Positions 1 through 7,085 of a stretch of DNA of 17,770 nucleotides are shown here, piece after piece. The stretch is from contig JBGPIK010000099.1 of the NCBI GenBank assembly GCA_041484845.1, positions 1 to 17,770 on the forward strand, given 5' to 3'. The stretch's first letter is position 1; the number at the start of each line of letters is the position of its first letter. Made by a program: the position numbers and the translations under genes. The DNA is from JBGPIK01 sp041484845 (GTDB taxonomy: Bacteria; Desulfobacterota; Binatia; UBA9968). Under the pieces are notes generated by a model. The model worked only from the letters and a program-made list of their open reading frames with translations, did not search any database and was not told the origin of the DNA.

Positions 1-209
1 AAAACGTACTCTTCGCCGCTGCGCCAGATGTCGAGGTTGCGCTCTGTCCATGCGGCTATCTCAGATTTCAACTGGGGTGGATCCCACCGCATACCCTCAT
101 TAAAACCGGGATAGCGGGTGGCGCTCCAGACACCCTCAAGATCCTCGTCGCTCGCGCAGCGCAGGACGCATCGCGACGTCGTGAGGCAGGTATCGAGCGC
201 GATAGGCAC
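1..209 (-). CDS. GNAT-family N-acetyltransferase, RimJ/RimL type (partial; C-terminus beyond window edge)
   Basis: Reading the minus strand just after dapB gives an open frame of 69 codons that runs off the left edge. The likely start is a GTG at 207-209, with a purine-rich GAAGAGG about 20 nt upstream, overlapping the dapB stop; no other ordinary start codon lies in frame between dapB and this GTG. Residues 9-16 (LTTSRCVL) match the opening strand of RimJ/RimL-type acetyltransferases, followed by an acidic DEDLEGVW helix, then the YPGFNEGMRWDPP loop, a helix, and a WRSGEEYVF strand. This is the usual N-terminal layout of Acetyltransf_3 proteins, which transfer acetyl from acetyl-CoA to protein N-termini or small amines. 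The acetyl-CoA loop would lie outside the window. It sits 25 nt downstream of dapB in the same direction, so it may be the last gene of the operon. The substrate cannot be told. Fold assignment is fairly secure, start less so. Confidence 0.7.
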   Translation of the reverse strand, partial: MPIALDTCLTTSRCVLRCASDEDLEGVWSATRYPGFNEGMRWDPPQLKSEIAAWTERNLDIWRSGEEYV

Positions 210-234
210 GGGGAGGGGCTCAGATCGACCTCTT

Positions 235-1038
235 CTATTGCAATCGCAGTACATCCTGCATGCTGTAGAGGCCGTTTTTTTGCCTTGCCAGCCAGCGGGC
301 GGCGCGCAGCGCGCCTTGGGCGAAGGTTTCGCGGCTGTGCGCACGGTGGATAAATTCGAGGCGCTCACCGATGCCGCCGAAGATCACGGTGTGGTCGCCG
401 ACGATGTCGCCGGCGCGAACCGAAAGCAGCGCGATTTCTTTTTTGCCGCGTTCACCGACGATGCCTTTGCGGCCGGAGACGGCCACCTGATCGAAATCGC
501 GTCTAAGTCCTTCGGCGACGGCGCGGCCGAGAGCCAAAGCGGTTCCGCTCGGAGCGTCTTTCTTGAAATGGTGATGGGCCTCGATGATTTCGACATCGTA
601 GTCGTCTCCCAGGATCTTCGCGACTTTACCCACAAGACTGACCAGGAGATTGACACCCAAACTCATGTTGGCGGAAAGAAGTACAGGCGTTTGGCGAGCG
701 AGCTTTTTGATTGCCGCCAATTGTTTTTGATCCGACCCCGTCGTACCGATCACGATAGGAATTTTCTTCTTGGCCGCAAGACTCGCATGGCCCAGGGTAG
801 CCGCGGGGGTGCTGAATTCGATGACGACGACCTTGCCTTTCAATAGCGGCAGAAGCTCAGCCGTAACGGGTACGCCGATCTTCCCCACGCCAGCCAGTTC
901 GCCGGCATCCTTGTTCACCTCCGGATTGGCGGAATCTTCTATTGCGCCGACGACTTTCATCGACCCGCTCTCGTGTGCGAGACGAATCACCGTCCTTCCC
1001 ATCCTTCCCGCAGCCCCGCAAACGATCAGATCCAACAT
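235..1038 (-). CDS. dapB: 4-hydroxy-tetrahydrodipicolinate reductase DapB
   Basis: 267 residues, normal length for DapB. It reduces the DapA product with NAD(P)H to tetrahydrodipicolinate in the diaminopimelate/lysine pathway, in the cytoplasm. The N-terminal Rossmann loop GAAGRMGR is at residues 8-15, and FSTP (75-78) and GTTG (98-101) line the cofactor site. The family signature runs from E153 to about 166: AHHHFKKDAPSGTA, with H155 and K159 at the positions of the E. coli catalytic His159 and Lys163. It starts with ATG one base after the dapA stop; GAGG five bases upstream, inside the 3' end of dapA, is the ribosome site. This implies translational coupling with dapA. Confidence 0.97.
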   Translation of the reverse strand: MLDLIVCGAAGRMGRTVIRLAHESGSMKVVGAIEDSANPEVNKDAGELAGVGKIGVPVTAELLPLLKGKVVVIEFSTPAATLGHASLAAKKKIPIVIGTTGSDQKQLAAIKKLARQTPVLLSANMSLGVNLLVSLVGKVAKILGDDYDVEIIEAHHHFKKDAPSGTALALGRAVAEGLRRDFDQVAVSGRKGIVGERGKKEIALLSVRAGDIVGDHTVIFGGIGERLEFIHRAHSRETFAQGALRAARWLARQKNGLYSMQDVLRLQ

Positions 1039-1039
1039 T

Positions 1040-1918
1040 TTAGCCTCGCACCAGACCGAAGTCGCTCATCGCCTGTTTGAGCTTCTTGACATTTCCCTCG
1101 GCCATAGGAGTGAGCGGCAGGCGCAGCTCGCCCGTGCATTTGCCCATGAGCGACAGCGCGGTTTTAACCGGAATAGGGTTGGTTTCAATGAAAACACTGC
1201 GAATCAACGGGACGAGCTTGAATTGCAGCTCGCGTCCCTTTTCCCAATTCCCTTTGAGGCAAGACTCGGCGAGTTGAGCCATTTCCCTGGGCGCGATATT
1301 GGCCACCGTCGAAATCACGCCCTTGCCGCCCAGCGCCATGAGGGAAAAAGTGAGACTGTCCTCGCCGGAATAAACGGCCAGGTTATCGCCGCACAGGCGG
1401 ATCACATCGATCGCTTGATCCACCGAGCCCGTGGCTTCCTTCACGCCGGCGATGTTTTTAATTTCAGCAAGACGAGCCAGCGTTTCCGGTTCGATCTTCG
1501 ATCCGGTGCGCCCGGGAATGTTGTAGACAATGATCGGAAGTCCGACCTCGGCGGCAACTTTCTTATAATGCTGGTAGATACCTTCCTGTGTCGGGCGATT
1601 GTAGTACGGAGAAATCATCAGCGCGCCGTCGGCGCCGGCCTGCTCGGCTGCGCGGGTGAGGCGAACGGCTTCGTCCGTTGAGTTCGAGCCGGTTCCGGCG
1701 ATGACCGGGACCCGCTTGTTCACGGCTTTGATGACCGCGTTGATCATTTCGTCATGTTCTTGATGGCTTAAGGTCGCGGACTCGCCCGTGGTCCCGCACG
1801 GAACGATGCCGTGAGTGCCATTTTGGATGTGGAAGTCCACTAGACCTTCCAAACTTCGCCAATCGACTTTGCCGTTTTTGAACGGCGTTACCAATGCCAC
1901 CATGGAGCCGGTAAACAT
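1040..1918 (-). CDS. dapA: 4-hydroxy-tetrahydrodipicolinate synthase DapA
   Basis: 292 residues, full length. It condenses pyruvate with aspartate semialdehyde, the entry step of lysine and diaminopimelate synthesis. All active-site residues are visible, one position below E. coli numbering: T43/T44 in CGTTGES, Y106 in SPYYNRP, Y132 and R137 in YNIPGRTG, and the Schiff-base lysine K160 in GVKEATG. The C-terminal segment NPIPVKTALSLMG is also typical. The ATG has a clear AGGAG seven bases upstream. That site lies in the 10-nt gap after dapF. Placed between dapF and dapB, it forms the dap end of the arginine/lysine run. Confidence 0.98.
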   Translation of the reverse strand: MFTGSMVALVTPFKNGKVDWRSLEGLVDFHIQNGTHGIVPCGTTGESATLSHQEHDEMINAVIKAVNKRVPVIAGTGSNSTDEAVRLTRAAEQAGADGALMISPYYNRPTQEGIYQHYKKVAAEVGLPIIVYNIPGRTGSKIEPETLARLAEIKNIAGVKEATGSVDQAIDVIRLCGDNLAVYSGEDSLTFSLMALGGKGVISTVANIAPREMAQLAESCLKGNWEKGRELQFKLVPLIRSVFIETNPIPVKTALSLMGKCTGELRLPLTPMAEGNVKKLKQAMSDFGLVRG

Positions 1919-1928
1919 GACAACTCTC

Positions 1929-2750
1929 CTAGGGAACTTTCACAGTTCCGTGAAAGACTTCTTGCGCCCCGCCCGTCATATACACGCGATTATTGTCCCG
2001 CCACTCGATCAACAAGTCCCCGCCTTTGAGATGAACCGTGACTTCACGTTCGGTCCGACCCGTAAGTACTCCGGCAACGCCAACCGCTGAGGCGCCCGTG
2101 CCGCAAGCCCAAGTTTCTCCCGCACCGCGCTCCCAGACGCGCATTTTGACTTCATCCGGGCTGATAATCTTGATGAACTCGGTATTCACCCTCTTGGGAA
2201 AGAAAACATGGTGCTCGAAGCGCGGGCCGATCTTTTCCAGATCGAGACCGTCGATCTCGTCCAAGTAAACCACACAGTGGGGGTTCCCCATCGACACGCA
2301 GGTGACCTCGTAAGTGGCGCCGTCAACCGCCAGCGGGCGACTGATGATTTGCCCATCGGCATCGACGGGGATGTTTCGCCCCTCCAGGATCGGCTCGCCC
2401 ATGTCCACTTCGACCGATTCGCCGATAATCTTCGGACGGATGATGCCGGAAAGCGTTTCGACTTCCAGCGCCGTCTTCCGCGTAATGCCGTGATCGTAAA
2501 CATACTTCGCGAAGCAACGGATGCCGTTGCCGCACATTTCCACCTGGCTGCCGTCGGCGTTGTAGATCTCCATCTTGAAGTCGGCGACTTTGGAGGGATG
2601 GATCGTAAGGAGCTGATCCGCACCGATACCAAAGCGACGATCGCAGAGCTGCCCCGCGACCGCGCCCAGATCCGGGATGTCCCTTTTCAGGCAATCGACA
2701 AAGATAAAATCGTTCCCGCAGCCGTGCATCTTGGTAAATTCGAGTTCCAT
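1929..2750 (-). CDS. dapF: Diaminopimelate epimerase DapF
   Basis: 273 residues, the standard length. It interconverts LL- and meso-diaminopimelate without a cofactor, using two cysteines as acid and base; the product feeds both peptidoglycan and LysA. Both catalytic cysteines are present: C73 in EMCGNGIRCF and C216 in WACGTGASA. The N-terminus FTKMHGCGNDFIFVD and the segment MGNPHCV are family hallmarks. The ATG follows a 30-nt spacer after lysA that is almost wholly a GTTCAA array. No strong Shine-Dalgarno is visible, only a purine stretch (CAAGAG) two bases before the ATG, so translation may depend on coupling from lysA or on the array itself. Confidence 0.98.
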   Translation of the reverse strand: MELEFTKMHGCGNDFIFVDCLKRDIPDLGAVAGQLCDRRFGIGADQLLTIHPSKVADFKMEIYNADGSQVEMCGNGIRCFAKYVYDHGITRKTALEVETLSGIIRPKIIGESVEVDMGEPILEGRNIPVDADGQIISRPLAVDGATYEVTCVSMGNPHCVVYLDEIDGLDLEKIGPRFEHHVFFPKRVNTEFIKIISPDEVKMRVWERGAGETWACGTGASAVGVAGVLTGRTEREVTVHLKGGDLLIEWRDNNRVYMTGGAQEVFHGTVKVP

Positions 2751-2753
2751 GAC

Positions 2754-2778
2754 TCTTGAACTTTTGAACCTTTGAATG
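2754..2778 (-). repeat. GTTCAA tandem array between lysA and dapF (8-bp period)
   Basis: On the plus strand TTGAAC or TTGAAT begins at 2756, 2764 and 2772, exactly 8 bp apart; on the transcribed strand these read ATTCAAAG, GTTCAAAA, GTTCAAGA. The array takes up nearly all of the 30 nt between the lysA stop and the dapF ATG, and so occupies the place where a ribosome binding site is expected. It belongs to the same family as the arrays near 7135, 10264, 11807 and 12400. Confidence 0.85.
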
Positions 2779-2780
2779 TT

Positions 2781-4052
2781 CTATTGCAACGCCGCGGGAA
2801 TCGTCTCCCCCCGGATCAGATCTTCGAGGCGCTCTCTCGCCCGAATCACAAAATACTTGTTGCCATCGACGAGAATCTCCGGCGGTTTCGGGCGGGAGTT
2901 ATAATTGGATGCCATTGTGAAACCGTACGCGCCGGCACTCATAACCGCCAAGAGATCGCCGCGCCGCGGCCGCGTTATTTCGCGGTCCTTGGCGAAAAAG
3001 TCGCCGCTCTCGCAAATCGGCCCGACCACGTCGGCGACAATTTTCTCCCCGCCATTTTCAACCACGGGACAAATCGCCTGGTAAGATCCGTACAGCGCGG
3101 GGCGGATGAGATCGTTCATGCCGCCGTCAACGATGACGAATGTCTTGGCGTCGGTTTCCTTGATGAACTGTACTTCGGTAACCAAGATGCCGGCGTTGCC
3201 GACGATGACGCGCCCCGGCTCCAAAATCAGCGTCACGTCGAGACCCCGCAGACCCTCGACGATGGCCTTGGCGTATTCTTCTGGATGGGGCGGCATTTCG
3301 TCGTTATAACTGATGCCCAGCCCGCCGCCCAGATCGAGATAGCGAAGTTGGGCCCCTTCGTTCTTGAGCGGCCCCATCAGCACACGATCGAGATATTCCC
3401 GAACGCGCGCCAGCGCGTCGACGAACGGCGCGACCGAAGTGAGCTGCGAACCGATATGGCAATCGATGCCCACCACGTCGATGTTAGGCAACGAAGCCGC
3501 CTTTTTGTAGGTATCCAGTGATGTCTTGATATCCACGCCAAACTTGGCCTTTTTCATCCCCGTAGAAATATAAGGATGGGTCTGCGGATCGACATCGGGA
3601 TTGATGCGCAGGCTGATGGGCGCCTTCTTGCCGGCAGCGCCCGCGATATCGTTCAGCGCGATCAGCTCTTGTTCGGATTCCACGTTGAACATCAGTATTC
3701 CGGAATTGAGAGCGTATTCGATCTCTTCTTTTTTCTTTCCGACGCCGGAGAAAACGATCTTCTGCGGATCGGCGCCTGCTTTCAGCGCGCGAAAAAGCTC
3801 GCCGCCCGAAACGATATCGAATCCACTTCCCTGCTTGGCAAACACCCGGAGCAGGGCGATATTGGAATTGGCCTTGACCGAGAAACAAACGATGTGCGGT
3901 ACCGCGGCGAACGCCTCATCAAATACGCGAAAGTGGCGCTTCAAGGTTGCGAGACTGTAAACATAAGCCGGCGTGCCGACCTCTTGGGCGATGCGCTTGA
4001 GCGGCACGCCCTCTGCAAACATCTCGCCGTTACGGTATTCAAAATAATTCAC
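2781..4052 (-). CDS. lysA: Diaminopimelate decarboxylase LysA
   Basis: 423 residues. A PLP enzyme of fold type III (alanine racemase-like barrel) that decarboxylates meso-diaminopimelate to lysine, the last step of the pathway. The PLP lysine is K60 in CFSVKANSN. Other marks are H199 in DCHIGSQ, the phosphate loop LGGGLG (241-246), EPGR at 278-281, and the substrate-site CESGD (347-351) and AYGF (375-378). The N-terminus NYFEYRNGEMFAEGVPL fits the family. The start is a GTG that overlaps the stop of the upstream lipoprotein gene by one base (TAGTG), so the two are probably translationally coupled; only a G-rich stretch precedes it. Confidence 0.97.
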   Translation of the reverse strand: MNYFEYRNGEMFAEGVPLKRIAQEVGTPAYVYSLATLKRHFRVFDEAFAAVPHIVCFSVKANSNIALLRVFAKQGSGFDIVSGGELFRALKAGADPQKIVFSGVGKKKEEIEYALNSGILMFNVESEQELIALNDIAGAAGKKAPISLRINPDVDPQTHPYISTGMKKAKFGVDIKTSLDTYKKAASLPNIDVVGIDCHIGSQLTSVAPFVDALARVREYLDRVLMGPLKNEGAQLRYLDLGGGLGISYNDEMPPHPEEYAKAIVEGLRGLDVTLILEPGRVIVGNAGILVTEVQFIKETDAKTFVIVDGGMNDLIRPALYGSYQAICPVVENGGEKIVADVVGPICESGDFFAKDREITRPRRGDLLAVMSAGAYGFTMASNYNSRPKPPEILVDGNKYFVIRARERLEDLIRGETIPAALQ

Positions 4053-4492
4053 TAGGGCCCCCGCACGATCTCAACTTCGTTGGACGGTGCACTCAACGAC
4101 CCGTCAATGAGCTGAGAAGATACACGATAACGGTAAATGGCGTTGGCTTGCACCTGTTCGTCGATGAAACGGTATTGCTTCTGCTTAACGAATCGTTCGC
4201 GGTCCTCCACATTGACCGTCGTCAGCGGTCGATACGGCACCGGGCAGTCGCGGCAACTTTGAGAGATCTCTTTACGGAAGATGACAAAGCTCACCAGATC
4301 GTTCACTTCGCCGCCGCCTACGTATCGTGCCGGCCGGCTCCAGGTAAGGCTTATGCCGGCGCGTTCCTGTTGCGCGGTCAGATTGTTGATCGTTTCCGGA
4401 GTCACCAGCTCCGGCGCGTGCGGATCACCTTTCTTGCCGCAAGCGGAGCCCATGATGACTAGGAGAAAAACAGCAAGGACTAGTCGCTTCAT
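4052..4492 (-). CDS. Small LptM-like lipoprotein with a fibronectin-III-like domain
   Basis: 146 residues. A basic start (MKR), a hydrophobic stretch (4-16) and a lipobox GSAC with the lipidated C18 mark an exported lipoprotein. The mature start CGKKGDPHAPE resembles the CGxKGPL opening of LptM/YifL-type lipoproteins. Residues 47-143 look like one FN3-type beta sandwich (ISLTWSRPARY near its start, YRYRVSSQLIDG and APSNEVEIV near its end), with an extra CRDC pair at about 80-83. In enterobacteria lptM (yifL) lies beside dapF, and similar small lipoproteins sit between argH and lysA in deltaproteobacteria, so the neighbourhood agrees. LptM helps mature the LptD outer-membrane translocon; whether this longer FN3 version does so is inference. 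The ATG directly abuts the argH TAG, with GAGG six bases upstream inside argH. Confidence 0.85.
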   Translation of the reverse strand: MKRLVLAVFLLVIMGSACGKKGDPHAPELVTPETINNLTAQQERAGISLTWSRPARYVGGGEVNDLVSFVIFRKEISQSCRDCPVPYRPLTTVNVEDRERFVKQKQYRFIDEQVQANAIYRYRVSSQLIDGSLSAPSNEVEIVRGP

Positions 4493-5878
4493 CTACACCC
4501 TCAATTCTTTCAACCGCCGGATAACATTGCTTCTCGCCGTGCCGCCCATCGCCCGGCGGCGTTCCACCATCGCTTCGACTGACAGATACCGGTAGACGTC
4601 TTTCTCTATTCTAGCGGAAAACCGTTTCAGTTCCGCAAGCGGCAACTCTTCAATGCGCCGGCCTTGAGCGAGACAATGCTGCACGATCTTACCCGCTACG
4701 CCGTGCGCTGCGCGAAACGGCAGCCCTCGTCCGACGAGATAATCCGCCAGATCCGTGGCATTCATGAAGCCGTCTTGCGCCGCCGCCAGCATTTTATCCT
4801 TTCTCGCCTTTATACCGCCAATGAGCTCGCGAACCATGGCCAAACTTGCTCTAACCGTGTCCACCGTGTCAAACAGGGGTATTTTGTCTTCCTGAAGATC
4901 GCGGTTGTAAGCTAGCGGCAATCCTTTCATGATCGTCAGCATGGCATTCAGATGGCCAAAGACTCGGCCGGTCTTGCCGCGGATCAGTTCCGGCACATCG
5001 GGATTCTTTTTTTGCGGCATCATCGAGCTGCCTGTGCAATAGCGATCGGGCAGCTCGACAAACGCGAATTCCTGACTCGACCACAACACCAACTCCTCCG
5101 CCAGGCGACTCAAATGGACGAATAATATTGCCGACGCGGAGAGAAATTCAAGAATGAAATCACGATCGCCGACGGTATCGATGCTGTTTTTCGATACCGC
5201 GGGAAAATTCAGCAACCGGGCGACATAATCACGGTCGATCGGAAACGTAGTCCCGGCCAACGCGCCGGCGCCCAACGGCAGCACGTTGACGCGTTCAAGG
5301 CAATCGGCAAACCGCTCGCGATCGCGATCGAACATGTCGTAGTAAGCCAGCAGATGATGGGAAAACAACACCGGCTGCGCCCGTTGCAGGTGGGTGTAGC
5401 CAGGCATGATTACATCGATGTGCCTCTTTGCCGCGCGCCCGAATTCGCGCTGCAGTGCTTTCAAATTTTCAATGATTAGCGCCACTTCTTCGCGCAAGTA
5501 AAGGCGCATGTCGAGCGCCACCTGGTCGTTGCGGCTGCGCGCCGTATGGAGTTTGCCGCCGACGGCGCCGATTTTCTCCGTCAGCCGGCGCTCGATGTTC
5601 ATGTGAACATCTTCATCTGCCGCGGAAAAAACAAATTGGCCCGCTTCAATCTCGCGCTGCACGGCCTTTAGCCCGCGCACGATCTTTTGCGCATCCCGCG
5701 CCGAAATGATGCGCTGGCGCGCCAGCATCTTGGCATGGGCAATGCTGCCGGCGATATCGTGCTGGTAAAGGCGCGCATCGACGTCGACCGACGCCGTGAA
5801 CGCAATCACCGAGTCCGCCGTGGCGGAAGCGAACCTCCCGCCCCAGAGCTTGGCTTTGTTCTCCTTTGAGCCCTTCAA
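4493..5878 (-). CDS. argH: Argininosuccinate lyase ArgH
   Basis: Splits argininosuccinate into arginine and fumarate, the last arginine step. The fumarase/aspartase-superfamily signature GSSMMPQKKNPD is clear, as are LWGGRF at the N-terminus, DIAGSIAHAKML, TARSRNDQVALD and PGYTHLQRAQPV. The open frame reaches back to 6070, but everything before about 5878 overlaps argG. The family begins just before KLWGGRF; the only suitable start there is TTG at 5876-5878, giving 461 residues (E. coli has 457), with AAGGG seven bases upstream overlapping the argG stop. An ATG at 5929 inside argG is the alternative, adding 17 unlikely residues. The TTG lies in a degenerate GTTCAA array, so the first residues (MKGSKEN) are encoded by repeat-like DNA. 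Confidence 0.95.
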   Translation of the reverse strand: MKGSKENKAKLWGGRFASATADSVIAFTASVDVDARLYQHDIAGSIAHAKMLARQRIISARDAQKIVRGLKAVQREIEAGQFVFSAADEDVHMNIERRLTEKIGAVGGKLHTARSRNDQVALDMRLYLREEVALIIENLKALQREFGRAAKRHIDVIMPGYTHLQRAQPVLFSHHLLAYYDMFDRDRERFADCLERVNVLPLGAGALAGTTFPIDRDYVARLLNFPAVSKNSIDTVGDRDFILEFLSASAILFVHLSRLAEELVLWSSQEFAFVELPDRYCTGSSMMPQKKNPDVPELIRGKTGRVFGHLNAMLTIMKGLPLAYNRDLQEDKIPLFDTVDTVRASLAMVRELIGGIKARKDKMLAAAQDGFMNATDLADYLVGRGLPFRAAHGVAGKIVQHCLAQGRRIEELPLAELKRFSARIEKDVYRYLSVEAMVERRRAMGGTARSNVIRRLKELRV

Positions 5879-5890
5879 TCTCGAACCCTT
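5866..5890 (-). repeat. Degenerate GTTCAA-type array spanning the argG/argH junction
   Basis: On the plus strand TTGAGC (5866), TTCAAT (5874) and TCGAAC (5881) stand 8 and 7 bp apart and resemble worn copies of the TTGAAC unit seen in clean form in five other places of the window. The stretch covers the argG stop region, the likely argH ribosome site and the argH TTG start. Assignment to the family is by eye and less certain than for the other arrays. Confidence 0.45.
5886..5890 (-). promoter_or_regulatory. Ribosome binding site deciding the argH TTG start
   Basis: AAGGG on the minus strand, seven bases before the TTG at 5878 and overlapping the argG TAA. It favours the TTG over the in-frame ATG at 5929 and over any start farther inside argG. 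Confidence 0.5.
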
Positions 5891-7085
5891 ACCCCTGCTT
5901 GAGTCGCCGCAGCCTAAGTCGCAACGCATTGAGCCGGATGAAACCCTCGGCGTCGCCTTGATGGTAAACCTCGTCCGCTTCGAATGTCGCCACGTCCGGA
6001 TCATAAAGCGAACCGTCCGATTTCCGTCCGGCAACCGCGACATTGCCTTTAAACAGCTTGAGGCGGACACGGCCGCTCACGTCGGCTTGCGCCGCGTTGA
6101 TGGCTTTTTGCAGAACTTCCCGTTCCGGAGAGAACCAGTAGCCGTAATAGATCATCTCGGCGTAGCGCGGCATCAACGAATCACGCAGGCGCATGACTTC
6201 GCGATCCATCGTAATTGATTCCAAGCCGCGGTGCGCGGCGTGAAGCAACGTGCCGCCCGGGGTTTCGTAGACCCCGCGGGATTTCATGCCGACATAACGG
6301 TTCTCAACCACGTCCGCGCGGCCGATGCCATGCTTGGCGCCAAGGTCGTTCAGGCGCGCGAGCAAGTTCGCCGGCGACAACTTGCGCCCGTTGAGCGCCA
6401 CCGGATCACCGCGTCGGTAATCGAGCTCGATGTACTCCGGGCGATTGGGCGCCTTCTCCACCGGGCGCGTCCAAACAAACATGTCCGCCGGCGGCTCCTT
6501 CCAGGGATCTTCGAGAATGCCGCCTTCGTAACTGATGTGAAAAAGATTCCGATCGGTGCTGTAAGGCCGTGCCTTGGTGACCGGAACGGGAATGCCGTGC
6601 TTGCGGGCGTAGGCGATCAAGCTCGAGCGCGCGTTGAGATTCCAAATGCGCCAGGGTGCAATTACTTTGACGTTCGGCTTTAACGCGTAATAGGTAAGCT
6701 CGAAGCGGACTTGATCATTTCCCTTACCGGTGGCGCCGTGCGAAACCGCGTCCGCGCGTTCTTTGACGGCGACGTCGATCTGCCCTTTGGCAATCAGCGG
6801 CCGGGCGATGGACGTTCCCAACAGGTAAGCGCCCTCGTAGACGGCGTTGGCGCGCAGCATTGGAAAGACATAATTTTTCACGAACTCTTCTCTGAGATCG
6901 CCGACGATCACTTTGCTCGCGCCGGTCTTAATCGCTTTGCGCTTGATCGCCTGGAGATCTTCTCCTTGCCCCAGATCCGCGCAGAACGCGATGACCGCAC
7001 AGCCATACTCCTCTATCAGCCAGCGCAGAATGACCGAAGTATCCAATCCTCCCGAATATGCCAGAACGACCTTGTTGACTTTCAT
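5889..7085 (-). CDS. argG: Argininosuccinate synthase ArgG
   Basis: 398 residues, standard for ArgG. Joins citrulline and aspartate with ATP to argininosuccinate. The N-type ATP-pyrophosphatase P-loop AYSGGLDTS is at residues 9-17. Other family marks are GATGKGNDQVRFE, the YSTDRNLFHISYEGG block and SRGVYETPGG. The start ATG overlaps the argF TGA as ATGA, and its AAGG ribosome site lies in the 3' extension of argF, so the two are translationally coupled. The 3' end runs into a degenerate repeat and the argH start. Confidence 0.98.
   Translation of the reverse strand: MKVNKVVLAYSGGLDTSVILRWLIEEYGCAVIAFCADLGQGEDLQAIKRKAIKTGASKVIVGDLREEFVKNYVFPMLRANAVYEGAYLLGTSIARPLIAKGQIDVAVKERADAVSHGATGKGNDQVRFELTYYALKPNVKVIAPWRIWNLNARSSLIAYARKHGIPVPVTKARPYSTDRNLFHISYEGGILEDPWKEPPADMFVWTRPVEKAPNRPEYIELDYRRGDPVALNGRKLSPANLLARLNDLGAKHGIGRADVVENRYVGMKSRGVYETPGGTLLHAAHRGLESITMDREVMRLRDSLMPRYAEMIYYGYWFSPEREVLQKAINAAQADVSGRVRLKLFKGNVAVAGRKSDGSLYDPDVATFEADEVYHQGDAEGFIRLNALRLRLRRLKQG

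Noticed and set aside
118..846. Plus-strand frame of 242 codons opposite dapB
   Set aside because: It is the antisense shadow of dapB, with no recognisable domain; dapB has all family motifs.
770..1681. Plus-strand frame of 303 codons opposite dapB and dapA
   Set aside because: Crosses two well-supported genes on the other strand and lacks motifs; a GC-rich shadow frame.
5879..6070. N-terminal extension of ArgH within argG
   Set aside because: The added 64 residues overlap conserved argG coding sequence and have no match to the ArgH N-terminus; start moved to 5878.
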